NCBI GenBank assembly: GCA_021234155.1
Contig: JAJEKV010000003.1
Coordinates: 28,999,166 to 29,063,165 of the forward strand
DNA length: 64,000 nt
Direction of reading: 5' to 3'
Origin: Isoetes taiwanensis
Lineage: Eukaryota; Streptophyta; Lycopodiopsida; Isoetales; Isoetaceae
In this document: in pieces, positions 54,880 through 64,000 of the stretch
How positions within the stretch are numbered: the stretch's first letter is position 1
Layout of the letters: the number at the start of each line of letters is the position of its first letter
Made by a program: the position numbers and the translations under genes
Notes under the pieces: generated by a model
The model's input: only the letters and a program-made list of their open reading frames with translations
Databases searched by the model: none
Told to the model about the DNA's origin: nothing

Positions 54880-56919
54880 ATGTGCAAGAGGAAGAAAGCA
54901 TTGTCCCTGTGTTGTTTCCCCCCATTCAATTCCAAGCATTTCGGTTCTGCAGCCTGCGTGATTGCAGAAGAACAAGAAGAATATTGCAGCCAAATTGAAC
55001 GTATCAAGCTTAGTGTCCGACAACGAGCACGCATTGAGACCCGTGACAAGGCCAGACGCTTGGCTTCTAGAAGGAAAATAAAAGAAGACTTGGACATAAC
55101 GAAGCAACAAAATCCTGAAGGGAGTATTAATGCATATGGTTCCTTGTTGCGTCACTGTGGCACAGCAACTGCTTTATTAGAAGGCAGAGTTATCCATGCC
55201 CACATCATCAGAGATGGGCATCATCACGACAGATTCTTAGGAAATCTTCTTATTCAGATGTATGGAAGATGTCTAAACCTAGATGATGCAAAGAATGTTT
55301 TTTATAATATGCACAACTGGAATCAATTTTCATGGAACATTATGCTCACAACATATGGTCATCATCGGCATGTTGATGATGCTCTTAGATTGTATGGTAT
55401 CATGCGGAAATCGAACTTGATGTCAAACGCTGTATCATGGAACGTGATAATCTGGGTTCTCTTGGAAAATGGGCAGGGACAGAAGGCGATACAAGTATTC
55501 AGAGAAATGCAGGCAGAACATATCACCCCAGACAAGGTAACCTTTCTCAATATTCTCAATGCATGTTCAGATCCAACATTTTTTGATGAGGGGAAGCTTA
55601 TCCATGCTCAAATTATTGGCAGTGACTTGCACTCAATAGTTTGTGTTGCAAATTGCCTTATCACCATGTATGGAAAATGTGGAAGAGTTGAAGAATCAGC
55701 AAGGATATTTGATTTGATAGTTGAGAAGGATATAGTGTCTTTCAGTGCCATGATTGCAGCATGTGCAAGCAATGGAAGATGCAAGGATGCATTACAATTA
55801 TTCAAGCAAATAAGGGAAGGAGGATTAAATCCAAATCCAGTTACCTTTGTTAGTGCTCTTGATGCATGTGGCAGCCTAACTGACTTAAAGGAAGGCAAGG
55901 CATTGCATAACCTCATCTCTGAAAGTGGGCTTGAGCTAGACACCATTTTAGGGACGGCTCTTGTAAATATGTATGGAAATAGTGGAAGTGTTGAAGATGC
56001 TCGGCTGGCATTTGAAGCAACACCTAGCAAAGATGTGGTAGCCTGGACTTCTATGATTGCAGCATATACCCAGAATGGGTATGGTGAGGAGGCTCTGCTG
56101 TTGTTTCAACAAATGATGAAGAATGGCGTTGTGCCAAACAAGGTTACTTTTATCAGTTGTTTAGAAGCTTGTACTAATCTGGGAGATGTCGAGGAAGGCA
56201 AAGAGATACATCGATACATTGTCGACATGGGTGTTGAATCTGATATTGCAGTTGCAAATGCACTTCTAAACATGTACGGGAGTTGTGGTAGTTTGAATGA
56301 AGCATGGGGCATTTTTGACAAAATACACATGGAAGATTTGATCCCATGGAATACACTTATTTCCGGATATGCTCAACATGGCCAGGGTAGGGATGGCCTT
56401 CTCTTATTTCAAAAAATGCTGGAAAAAGGATTGATGCCTGATCAGTTCACTTTTGTTAGTTTTCTCTCTGCGTGTAGCCATGCTGGTCTATTAGATGAGG
56501 GTAACCATTATTTTATTTCATTATGTCACATGAATTCTCTTACTCCAACTGTGGAACAATATGGTTGCATGGTCGATCTCCTTGGACGTGCGGCATTGCT
56601 TGGTCCAGCAGAAGACATGATTGATAGCATGCCATTTGACTGTTCTGTCATGCCATGGACATCCTTGCTCAGTGCATGCGGAAGGTACTCAAACGTGGAA
56701 CAGGCAAAACGAGCTGCACAGCATCTTATAAATGTGGATCCTGGGAATCCCACACCTTATGTGTTGCTGAAGAATATCTTTGCAGCAGCTGGCAGGTGGA
56801 GTGATGCAGCGAAGCTGAGGAAAGAAATGGAAGAACACTGCCGTGTAAAACAGCCAAGCAAGAAAAGAGAGAAATTCATTGCAGATATGGAAGTGGAAGA
56901 AAGATATGCAGGACTATAG
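54880..56919 (+). CDS. PLS-class pentatricopeptide repeat (PPR) protein, 679 aa, intronless
   Basis: This is a long uninterrupted frame typical of plant organelle RNA-binding PPR proteins, which act in RNA editing, splicing or stabilisation in plastids or mitochondria. Residues 1 to about 85 are basic and coil-like (IERIKLSVRQRARIETRDKA). About 14 PPR units follow, with hallmarks such as CVANCLITMYGKCGRVEESA, DIVSFSAMIAACASNGR, AWTSMIAAYTQNGYGEEAL and LIPWNTLISGYAQHGQG. The end reads YGCMVDLLGRAALLGPAEDM, WTSLLSACGRYSNVEQAKRA and YVLLKNIFAAAGRWSDAAKL, the E1-type tail. The usual E2 and DYW deaminase regions are missing: after the tail there is only a short Lys-rich end (KQPSKKREKF). It therefore probably lacks its own deaminase. 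The ATG at 54880 is the first in frame, but the N-terminus does not look like a clear transit peptide and an upstream exon is possible. Confidence 0.9.
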   Translation: MCKRKKALSLCCFPPFNSKHFGSAACVIAEEQEEYCSQIERIKLSVRQRARIETRDKARRLASRRKIKEDLDITKQQNPEGSINAYGSLLRHCGTATALLEGRVIHAHIIRDGHHHDRFLGNLLIQMYGRCLNLDDAKNVFYNMHNWNQFSWNIMLTTYGHHRHVDDALRLYGIMRKSNLMSNAVSWNVIIWVLLENGQGQKAIQVFREMQAEHITPDKVTFLNILNACSDPTFFDEGKLIHAQIIGSDLHSIVCVANCLITMYGKCGRVEESARIFDLIVEKDIVSFSAMIAACASNGRCKDALQLFKQIREGGLNPNPVTFVSALDACGSLTDLKEGKALHNLISESGLELDTILGTALVNMYGNSGSVEDARLAFEATPSKDVVAWTSMIAAYTQNGYGEEALLLFQQMMKNGVVPNKVTFISCLEACTNLGDVEEGKEIHRYIVDMGVESDIAVANALLNMYGSCGSLNEAWGIFDKIHMEDLIPWNTLISGYAQHGQGRDGLLLFQKMLEKGLMPDQFTFVSFLSACSHAGLLDEGNHYFISLCHMNSLTPTVEQYGCMVDLLGRAALLGPAEDMIDSMPFDCSVMPWTSLLSACGRYSNVEQAKRAAQHLINVDPGNPTPYVLLKNIFAAAGRWSDAAKLRKEMEEHCRVKQPSKKREKFIADMEVEERYAGL

Positions 56920-59460
56920 TTTGAAAGAGATAAATGAATTTCTTATTTGACCAAGTATTATATGGATGCAGTGGGATTAGTAAGTGAAAGAGAAAAGATT
57001 TTGGTCTTTCTATTCCATGTCTTTTCTCTGTCAAAAAAGCAGCTGATATTGCAGGTTGATTCTAGCGTCATTGTGTGGAGATTCTGCAAACAAACGTGCA
57101 CAGGTAACTTTGCTCTTTTTTCAAAATTTCACATCCTTCATTTTTAGTATTTTGTTGCTTTACAGGAATAGCTATGGATTCGTTTGGACAAGTATGTAAG
57201 ATACATCCTGCCTTTCCTGCTATCTCCCTGCTATAAGCACCTTAAACTCAACTGGTTCATCAGAAGTAAATTGTGCAGAGTTCCAACTGTTAAGTGGTTT
57301 CTCAATCTTGTATCTAAGAATTGCAACTTTCTACTTTTTCTATTTCGACTATGTGCCTGGTGTGTTTTGGTGCGCCCTTACAAAACTTTCCGTAAGCATG
57401 CCAAGGTCAAAACAATTGTGTTTGTACATATCTTAGTAAAAGCAGACGAGCATGGAGTTGAACATGCATATGCATAAGGTCAAATAGTCATTAAATAATC
57501 AGATCTGCCATATCAGATGTAGCTCAAATGCGGGTGGTTATATGAATAAATTAGAGTTCCTGGACCTGAAGAGCCCAAGACAAGTAAATACTACCATTGT
57601 TGTGAATTTCAGGGATATAACAGAACCAGCATACTGCTGGGATTTGCAGGTCTAACAAAGGATTTGACATTGGGGAAATATATGTTACGGTTTTCCCATT
57701 TCCAGAGGTAGAATGTTTAGAGCATTTGTGGTTTCCATCAAAAATGTTATTTAGTGGCATTAATGATATTAAAGTGTGAAAATGCTTGTTGAATTTATGT
57801 ATATGATATGAAAATTTGCTAGGGAATATTTATTTGCTGTTTTGTGGCTGTGGCAAAGTCTTAGGCGCTTCTCAGAATTTCCGGTTCAAAAAATAATTTT
57901 TTCGATTTGCTTAAAATATAGTAGGATATACGGCCGATTGAAAAAGAGGCGAATAAATATTTATCCCATTCATTTTGATATAGGTAGGAATCAAAATTTT
58001 GATAGTAATAAAATTTTCCGAACCAAATTTTATTACTAGGATAAGTCTCATCCAAATCTGTAGGTGCCTGTTCATCCTAAAGCTAGAAGGAAAATGTCCT
58101 ATTCATCTCAAATACTTTGCCATATTCATGCCAGGAATAGGAACAAAAGGGATAAACTGAGGAGTATTTCTTCATAAGCATGCTAGTGTGGATGTGGGAA
58201 TTGGCCGGCTTCCCTTCTTTTTTTTTTTCTTTTACTTTAAAATTTCTCCTGGTAAAAGATTGACCTCAAATTTATCATCTGTTAATTTAATATTGCCTTG
58301 GTGAACCTCAACGTGATCTAAATATCTTGCCAATGAGTCCCACAATGTTTTCCTTGTACTTATTTATCACAACATTAGTACATACTTGGTTTCTTTCTCT
58401 ACAAGGTTTTTGAACACTCTAAAATGCCTCTCCTTTCCCTTTGAGACTTCTATGAAATCATATATGACCAATAGGAACTAGTTCCTAGTGGTCAGGTGTC
58501 TCAAGAACTTGACGACAAGTTGGCATGGAATGAAGCAATTACTTGCGATTTGTAGATGGAATTGAATTAAATTGCAGTCATCATATGGTTTCTTATTTCC
58601 GATGCGTATTTGATGTATTTTTTCTACTTCGAATATTAAATTGTGTTCCTAGACGTATTTTTCTTTGGATGGTATGTTGTTAAGTTATCTGCAAAATTAA
58701 CTTACTTTCCCTTAGAGGGATATGACCTATTTTTGCATTGGTGCTCTTGCTATTTAAGTTACTTCACCTTAGAACGATATGACCTATTTTGCATTAATGG
58801 ACTTGTAATTTGGTTCATGTCTTTTTCCTTTTTTAGACCTATTGTTCCAACGTTGTTCCTAGATAGCAACATGTTCTAACATGCACACCAAACATTGAGG
58901 ATATTATACTAATTTGCACAATGGTTATTTTCTTCAAACTCCATGCCATTGTTTATGTTGATCATATGATATCATAGACAAATTTATTAGAGGGCCCATA
59001 TTTGATAGTTGACATATGCCTATGTGATCATCCACCCAAAATTTTGGATTTTAATTCTGCGTTTGATACTTTTGCATTTTATATTTAGTTTTATTTGGAT
59101 ATGAAGTATATATCGTTCGTCACTGCATTGAGTTTTTGTTACATGGGTTTATATTGAAAACATTCTCGTTTGGCCTTGCTAGCAGGATACCACAACATTA
59201 GCTTGTTTGTGACGGTTGCATTTCAAGCATTGGTGGAGTTGCTTTACTAATAATATGTTACTGGGTTTTCATGGTTCAATTTGGATTCAGTTGAAGGGGT
59301 ATTTGGCAATTGCTTACTATACCTTATTACTATGACTGAATCCATCATGGCCCTGCAAACAACCAAATGATCAGTAGCAGATCTTATTGGTATGATGTTC
59401 CCCGTATATCCTAGGTCCACATCACTATACAAATCTACATTAGTAGACTTGTATGCACCA
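56920..59460. other. Gene-free stretch 3' of the PPR gene
   Basis: The first part is probably the PPR 3' UTR. A perfect 14-bp inverted repeat with an 8-base loop lies at 58003-58038 (TAGTAATAAAATTT and its complement). TATGACCTATTTTTGCATT recurs at 58720-58800. No coding sequence is supported. Confidence 0.45.
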
Positions 59461-59462
59461 AG

Positions 59463-60936
59463 TGTGGGGGCATGGCCAAGTTATTTACATTTAGGAGGTG
59501 ACCCATTTCCACATGGCTTCACTCTATAGGTGACCCGCCACATGGGCTCGCCCTATTGGGGCCAAGTGCCCCTGTGAACCCTAACACATAAAAGGCCAAA
59601 CCCCAAACGTAGACCACTTTGGCTCCACCAACTTCTGATCCACCAGCATGTGCCCACAACACCGATTTGAGGATCGTCTTCGATAGCCAAGGTTGCAGTA
59701 GCAGTCCGAAAGCGCAAGCATGCTAGAGATGGAGAAACAGGGAGTCAGAGGCAGCTCGTTAGGAGAAGGTACTTCGAGTAGACTCCAGTTGAGTTGCACA
59801 TTGTGTCCTAGTAGAGCCATTCTAGAACCTATAGTTCTGAGCATGAACCCTAATCAATGAAGCCTAACTATAAGTTAGATGTATGTGATTAGGATCAGTT
59901 GTTATTCTTGTTATTTAACATGTTATGTTGATATATGATGATGGTTGATCTTATGTTTGCACCTCTTGTGTATTGGGAAGGGGGGTAGAGACCTAGTAGC
60001 TATTATTTAGATGATGGTCCTAGTTTAGACCCATTAGTTCCCATTATTATGCGACATGTGCATAGAGCCCACCTGGCTACGGAGGTACTGAGCACCACAC
60101 AACGGGGTCAGTGGCAAAGTGGAGGGAGGACCTTGCTGAGCGCGGCTACTGGGGTCCCATAGCGGACTAGGCTCATAGTTGGTCACTTCGTGTGGGCCGG
60201 GTATGGATCCGACACTTCCTGGGTCAATGGTGTCGCCCTGACTCTCAAGAGTTGCAAGTGTCGGCTTGGCTCTTGTTTTGGGGAGTTCAGTCGGGTATGG
60301 ACGTGTGTCGCCACAATCCTCTAGCCGCCCATGGAGCCACTGCACTCCGGGAGGGGGAGATGCAACCCTTCCTACCTCATCGGACCGGGGAGATGCAAAC
60401 CGGAGTAGTCTCGTTGGGTGATACCATGGGATTACGTCTCCGGTAGGTTACAGTCATGTCAGAGCCTGATTTAGCCTATCTACAAAGTATGCACAGGAGG
60501 GGCGGATGGAGCGGTCAACCCTGCCATTGTCTATTGCCATCCCAAGTCATTGCCATAACTCGGTCTGTTCTATATGGAGCCCCCCAGCCATCAGTCGACT
60601 CCCCTTTGAGTCAGAACCCTGGGTAGGAGCCCCTATTTGATGTATTTGATGCATTTGTTGTATTATTGCATTCGATAACATGGATGGATGGATTATCACT
60701 ACCCTTCGAGGTAGTTTCTTGTTATTATTGCTAGTGCTTATGTTGTATATTTTGCTTCTGCTGATATAGGAACCCATAGAGGACAGGACGGAATGACACC
60801 TCTGTGTCTCTACTCGATAGTCTGGCCACCCTAGATGCGAGTTAGACAGAGGGCCCATACGACGGGTAGCCGTTGGATGGGGAAGGTCCTTCGTTGTATA
60901 CCGCGGGCTGCCGTATATAGCGCAAGGAGCATCACA
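59463..60936 (+). mobile_element. Probable LTR of a retrotransposon
   Basis: A ~1.47-kb segment starts TGTGGGGGCATGG and ends ATCACA just before a tRNA-Met primer-binding site. It contains a TATA-like ACATAAAAGG near 59586. No second copy of this LTR and no gag or pol was found, so the element is truncated or a non-coding derivative. The boundaries are inferred. Confidence 0.45.
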
Positions 60937-60937
60937 A

Positions 60938-60949
60938 TGGTATCAGAGC
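60938..60949 (+). other. Primer-binding site for initiator tRNA-Met
   Basis: TGGTATCAGAGC is the standard 12-base complement of the plant initiator tRNA-Met 3' end, used for minus-strand priming by many LTR retrotransposons. Confidence 0.7.
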
Positions 60950-62321
60950 AATGATCTTGGTTGACCAAGATCAAGCACTGGTCATTCTCCTAAGTAGCTA
61001 ACTGGCCTAGTAGAAAATTTGGGGGTAAAACCCCAATATGAACCTCGAAATTTGGGAGAATGTTTTTCTTCCATCGTTAGAATGTCATTAGCAAGTCAAA
61101 TCTAGTTGTTAGGGTAAGCTAATTTTGAATAGAGAGTCAAAACAAACCTGGTGGTGGTGGAACGCATCTAGATTCAGTATCTTCGGATTGATTCTTATCA
61201 TTAGTCTCCTATTCTGGAGTAAGTACATTGTGCTCCAGGCTCGTGCTCCTGTGGCATCTCTGTGTGCTTACACAGTTAGATGAGACATGTAAATTTTGTA
61301 CTTTTTCTCTGATTAATAAACTTCTTGGCTTTCGTCCTTCAAAAAAAAAAAAAAAACACCTTCTAGTAAATTTGAGCTCAAAGTTATTCATGAGCCCCAT
61401 TTGACAAGTGGAAATTGAACGAAGAATCGCTCAATAGGGTGCGATGATTAATATTTGGCCCAAAACAAATGGGAAAATTTTGAAAGATAGTTAAGTAATT
61501 AGAAAAAGTACTTTAATTAATAACCCTTATTTATAATATTCACACTTACAAAAAGGTGACCGATAAAAATCTCTTGAAAAGTACCCCCAATCCTTAGATC
61601 TTTCAAGATTCTATCCTTGAGCCCTTTCCTATTGTAGAATTCTAGGGAAAATTTTCTAGTCATCATGGAGTAGACCGAATATGCAAGTTTCACTCAAAAG
61701 GTGACCCAGATGGAACGCAGACTCTAGTAGCTCAAATTTACCCAACAACCCCCCTGACACCATGGTGGACCAAACCCTCAATGCTTCTAGAAGTTCCTTA
61801 GGGGAATGGGAGTCGGCATCTTCACAAGAAGAAGTGGCCCAATAGGAGCTAACAGGGAGAGCAAACCAAGGAGGTAGATGAACAAGCACACCAAAGGATA
61901 GAAGGTAAGAAAAGGGGAGGAGGACCTGGCGAGGGCGATAATAGTACGAGAGCGAGAGTAAAAAGTATCCCAACATGAGGAGGAGGCCGAAAAACAAGTG
62001 GCAAGGCTACCAATTCTAGTATGGTCAAAGATGTAGGAATCGACAAAGATTTATGTGATAGGGAAGAACCCCTTCAAGTTGAAGCATGATATCGAGCAGG
62101 AGAAGAAGGAAGCAAGGAGCGTCACAATTGGTCTAAAACCTGCTTGGCCCTTAGCTCTGTATTTTTCTCCTCTGCCCAGTACTGATTTTAGAATTTAGTA
62201 CAGTTGCAAAAAGGTTAGAATACAAACTGCTAACCACTATCATTCGATAATTATCTAGATCTGCCTCATCTCCTGATTTGTGCAGGAATAACTCTATTTA
62301 TGCTCTAAGACGAGGGGAACT
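60950..62321. other. Non-coding stretch after the primer-binding site
   Basis: No gag or pol coding is visible. A retroposed 3' end with AATAAA and an A-run lies at about 61200-61355. At 62100-62125, AAGGAGCGTCACAATTGG resembles the LTR end at 60924-60939. At 62308-62322 a purine tract (AGACGAGGGGAAC) precedes TGTGACG, which could be the polypurine tract and 3' LTR start of a different element. Confidence 0.35.
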
Positions 62322-62575
62322 GTGACGTCTCCTACTCGTATACAATGCTTCCATCATATCCTATATTATAATGTTGTGTAATGGACCACGCCCTAGATCC
62401 GACGGCTGAGGTTTAATCCCTTTATTCTATGGTTACGATTTGCCAATCTTTCGAACTTAGGGTTGAGAGTTAACGCAACACAGTTTTAGCGCTATTCCTA
62501 CTCCGGCAGGATCAAAGACCAAGGCATGATAGAAACCGACAGCATTATGCTATAGGTTTACCAAGAACGGCCAGC

Positions 62576-62950
62576 ATGATTTCCAAGTTCCGGTCTTGCG
62601 TTTATCCTCTGAGCTCCTGCCGTGGAGGTTCTAGCCGTGGAGGTGGTTATGGCTATGGATCGTCAGCTGCTACTTATGGCTCTGAGCGTAGCTATGGCGA
62701 AAGCTTTAGCTTTGGCAGCGGGCATGTAAGAACCGATGATTGGTATTGTTTGACCGATAGCTCCAACGCTCAAATCTACGCAAGCAGATTAGCGCATACA
62801 AAGATGAGCCTTTGGAGGGTTTGTCAGGGAGTTTATGATAGAAGTCCAGAGTCTGGAGGCACGGGTTTTCGAGGTTATGGGTTTGGATAGTAGTGGAGGC
62901 AGTGCAAGATCGGGATGGACCGCATTTGCACTAGGTAACTTATTCTATAA
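62576..62950 (+). pseudogene. RanBP2-type zinc-finger protein relic
   Basis: The frame reads SRGGGYGYGSSAATYGSERS, then HVRTDDWYC, then NAQIYASR. This resembles the G-D-W-x-C...N-x-A-S-R core of plant RanBP2-type (ZRANB2-like) RNA-binding fingers preceded by a Gly/Tyr-rich region. The remaining Cys residues are lost. The Gly-rich end continues in another phase after a stop (GYGFG, then SSGGSARSGW). No introns are seen, so it may be a processed copy. Confidence 0.45.
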
Positions 62951-64000
62951 AGTATATGAACGAGTCATTTTTGCTGCTTATTCATGAAATCTGTTTACTT
63001 CATTTTCTACAACTAAAGCAATTGGTGATTGTTGCAACATGTAGAGGTTATCCTCTTTATGACAATGAGATAGCTGGATGCAGGAACACCATCAAAAGCC
63101 CTGGCTGATCAAGGTAACCCTGCTGGCTTTCAGAAATAGCTAAATGGCTTAGCATCATGGGATTTCGTAGGATTTGAGTAAGAGCAACAAATTTGCAGCA
63201 GATCAATCAAAGTTGCGCTATTACTTGGAGCACCTTTTTCAAATACATAGATAATCTTGCCACATAATTCTCCATCTTAATAATAGTCATGCCTCTACAT
63301 TGGTATGTATGTTACCTTTTTGAATATTGAAAGGGCTATTGCTGCTAAATCATGCTTTCCATTCCAACTAGCATAACTAAAGGCCACAATGATGGACTTT
63401 CCATATTGTTGCGACTGCGAGCTATGCTGCACCAGAATATCTTCAAACTGGACATCTACTGTAGGCTTACCTTAGGCATCACATGTCTTAGATCTTGGCT
63501 GTAGCTATAACAGATGGTGTCCAGGTCTTTTGCTAAGTATAATGTTGAAGTTTTATGCTAGAAGCATACAGGTTTAGCTGCAGTATATAGATTTAGAGGG
63601 GAACTTCGTGGGGCAACGTGCTGGTTTGTCAATAAAGACCCTGTATTTAGTGGCAGATGCTAGGGCTTTTGGATGCAGCTTAATATTGCAATGATAGTCT
63701 AGAAGAGGATGCCTCAAACTTGGAGATAAGGACTTTAAAAGAATAGGTGAACAAAAGATCTCTGGATCCCAAGCTTCGGCAACCACAGACTGTGCAAGCG
63801 CATCATAATGCTGAGGTAAAGATCCTTATGCCTAATGCTAAAAACCAATAGAGATGTGAACTTTGTCTAATTGTCATTTAGCGGTGATTGCCTTAAGGAC
63901 AAAAGTAAATCAAGATGGGTGATAGCAAACGCACAAGTTACTCGAACATTTTAGTAACAGTCTTATCTTAAGTTACAAGTGCTGAAAATGTTGTTTCTAC
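62951..64000. other. Gene-free stretch at the window end
   Basis: No supported feature. Confidence 0.4.

Noticed and set aside
57184-57477. 97-aa ORF downstream of the PPR gene
   Set aside because: Probably in the PPR 3' UTR or intergenic; composition is not protein-like and no domain is visible.
1-64000. tRNA, rRNA or organelle-DNA insertions
   Set aside because: No convincing cloverleaf, rRNA core or plastid/mitochondrial gene segment was recognised by eye; a tRNAscan or organelle alignment could overturn this.

Overview
The window reads as nuclear DNA of a land plant with a repeat-rich genome. Evidence: an intact intronless PLS-class pentatricopeptide repeat gene, GT-AG introns, poly(A)-tailed L1-type LINEs, hAT-type and other TIR elements, an LRR relic and a probable plastid-protein exon. 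A Hedgehog-type Hint (Hog) gene and exons of a sodium:dicarboxylate symporter suggest a seed-free lineage such as a fern or a relative. That placement is inference.

Layout. 0-7.4 kb: a broken DUF7869-type gene on the minus strand, a truncated LINE with a target-site duplication, an orphan ORF among copies of a GCGCYTGGCGC palindrome, and a miRNA-like foldback. 8.9-11.3 kb: LINE A, split by a hAT element with a perfect 8-bp duplication. 12.7-15.2 kb: LINE crumbs, three in-phase exons of an SDF transporter, a second hAT element. 15.8-17.3 kb: a LINE composite repeat also seen at the window start and at 48 kb. 17.6-18.7 kb: a five-exon Hog gene. 19.1-31.2 kb: LINE B (ORF1, endonuclease, reverse transcriptase), interrupted by an 8.5-kb TIR element flanked by TTAA. 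31-47 kb: mostly decayed repeats, several small TIR elements, one unrecognised two-exon gene, a DUF1995-like first exon and an LRR relic. 50.3-52.6 kb: a 5'-truncated plus-strand LINE. 54.9-56.9 kb: the PPR gene. 59.5-64 kb: an LTR-like segment with a tRNA-Met primer-binding site and a RanBP2 zinc-finger relic.

The most interesting object is the 8.5-kb element at 21312-29834. It carries two divergent genes. The minus-strand gene joins a ParB-like domain to a beta-class DNA amino-methyltransferase. The plus-strand gene is a DUF7869 protein, whose three conserved acidic blocks suggest, but do not prove, a DDE-type transposase. At least 15 copies of a palindrome built on GTGTATTC/GAATACAC lie in its introns and central intergenic region. 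Removing the element with one TTAA puts the LINE reading frame back in phase. Both genes are now damaged by frameshifts or stops, so this copy is probably dead.

Family assignments come from motif recognition by eye. No database search was possible.
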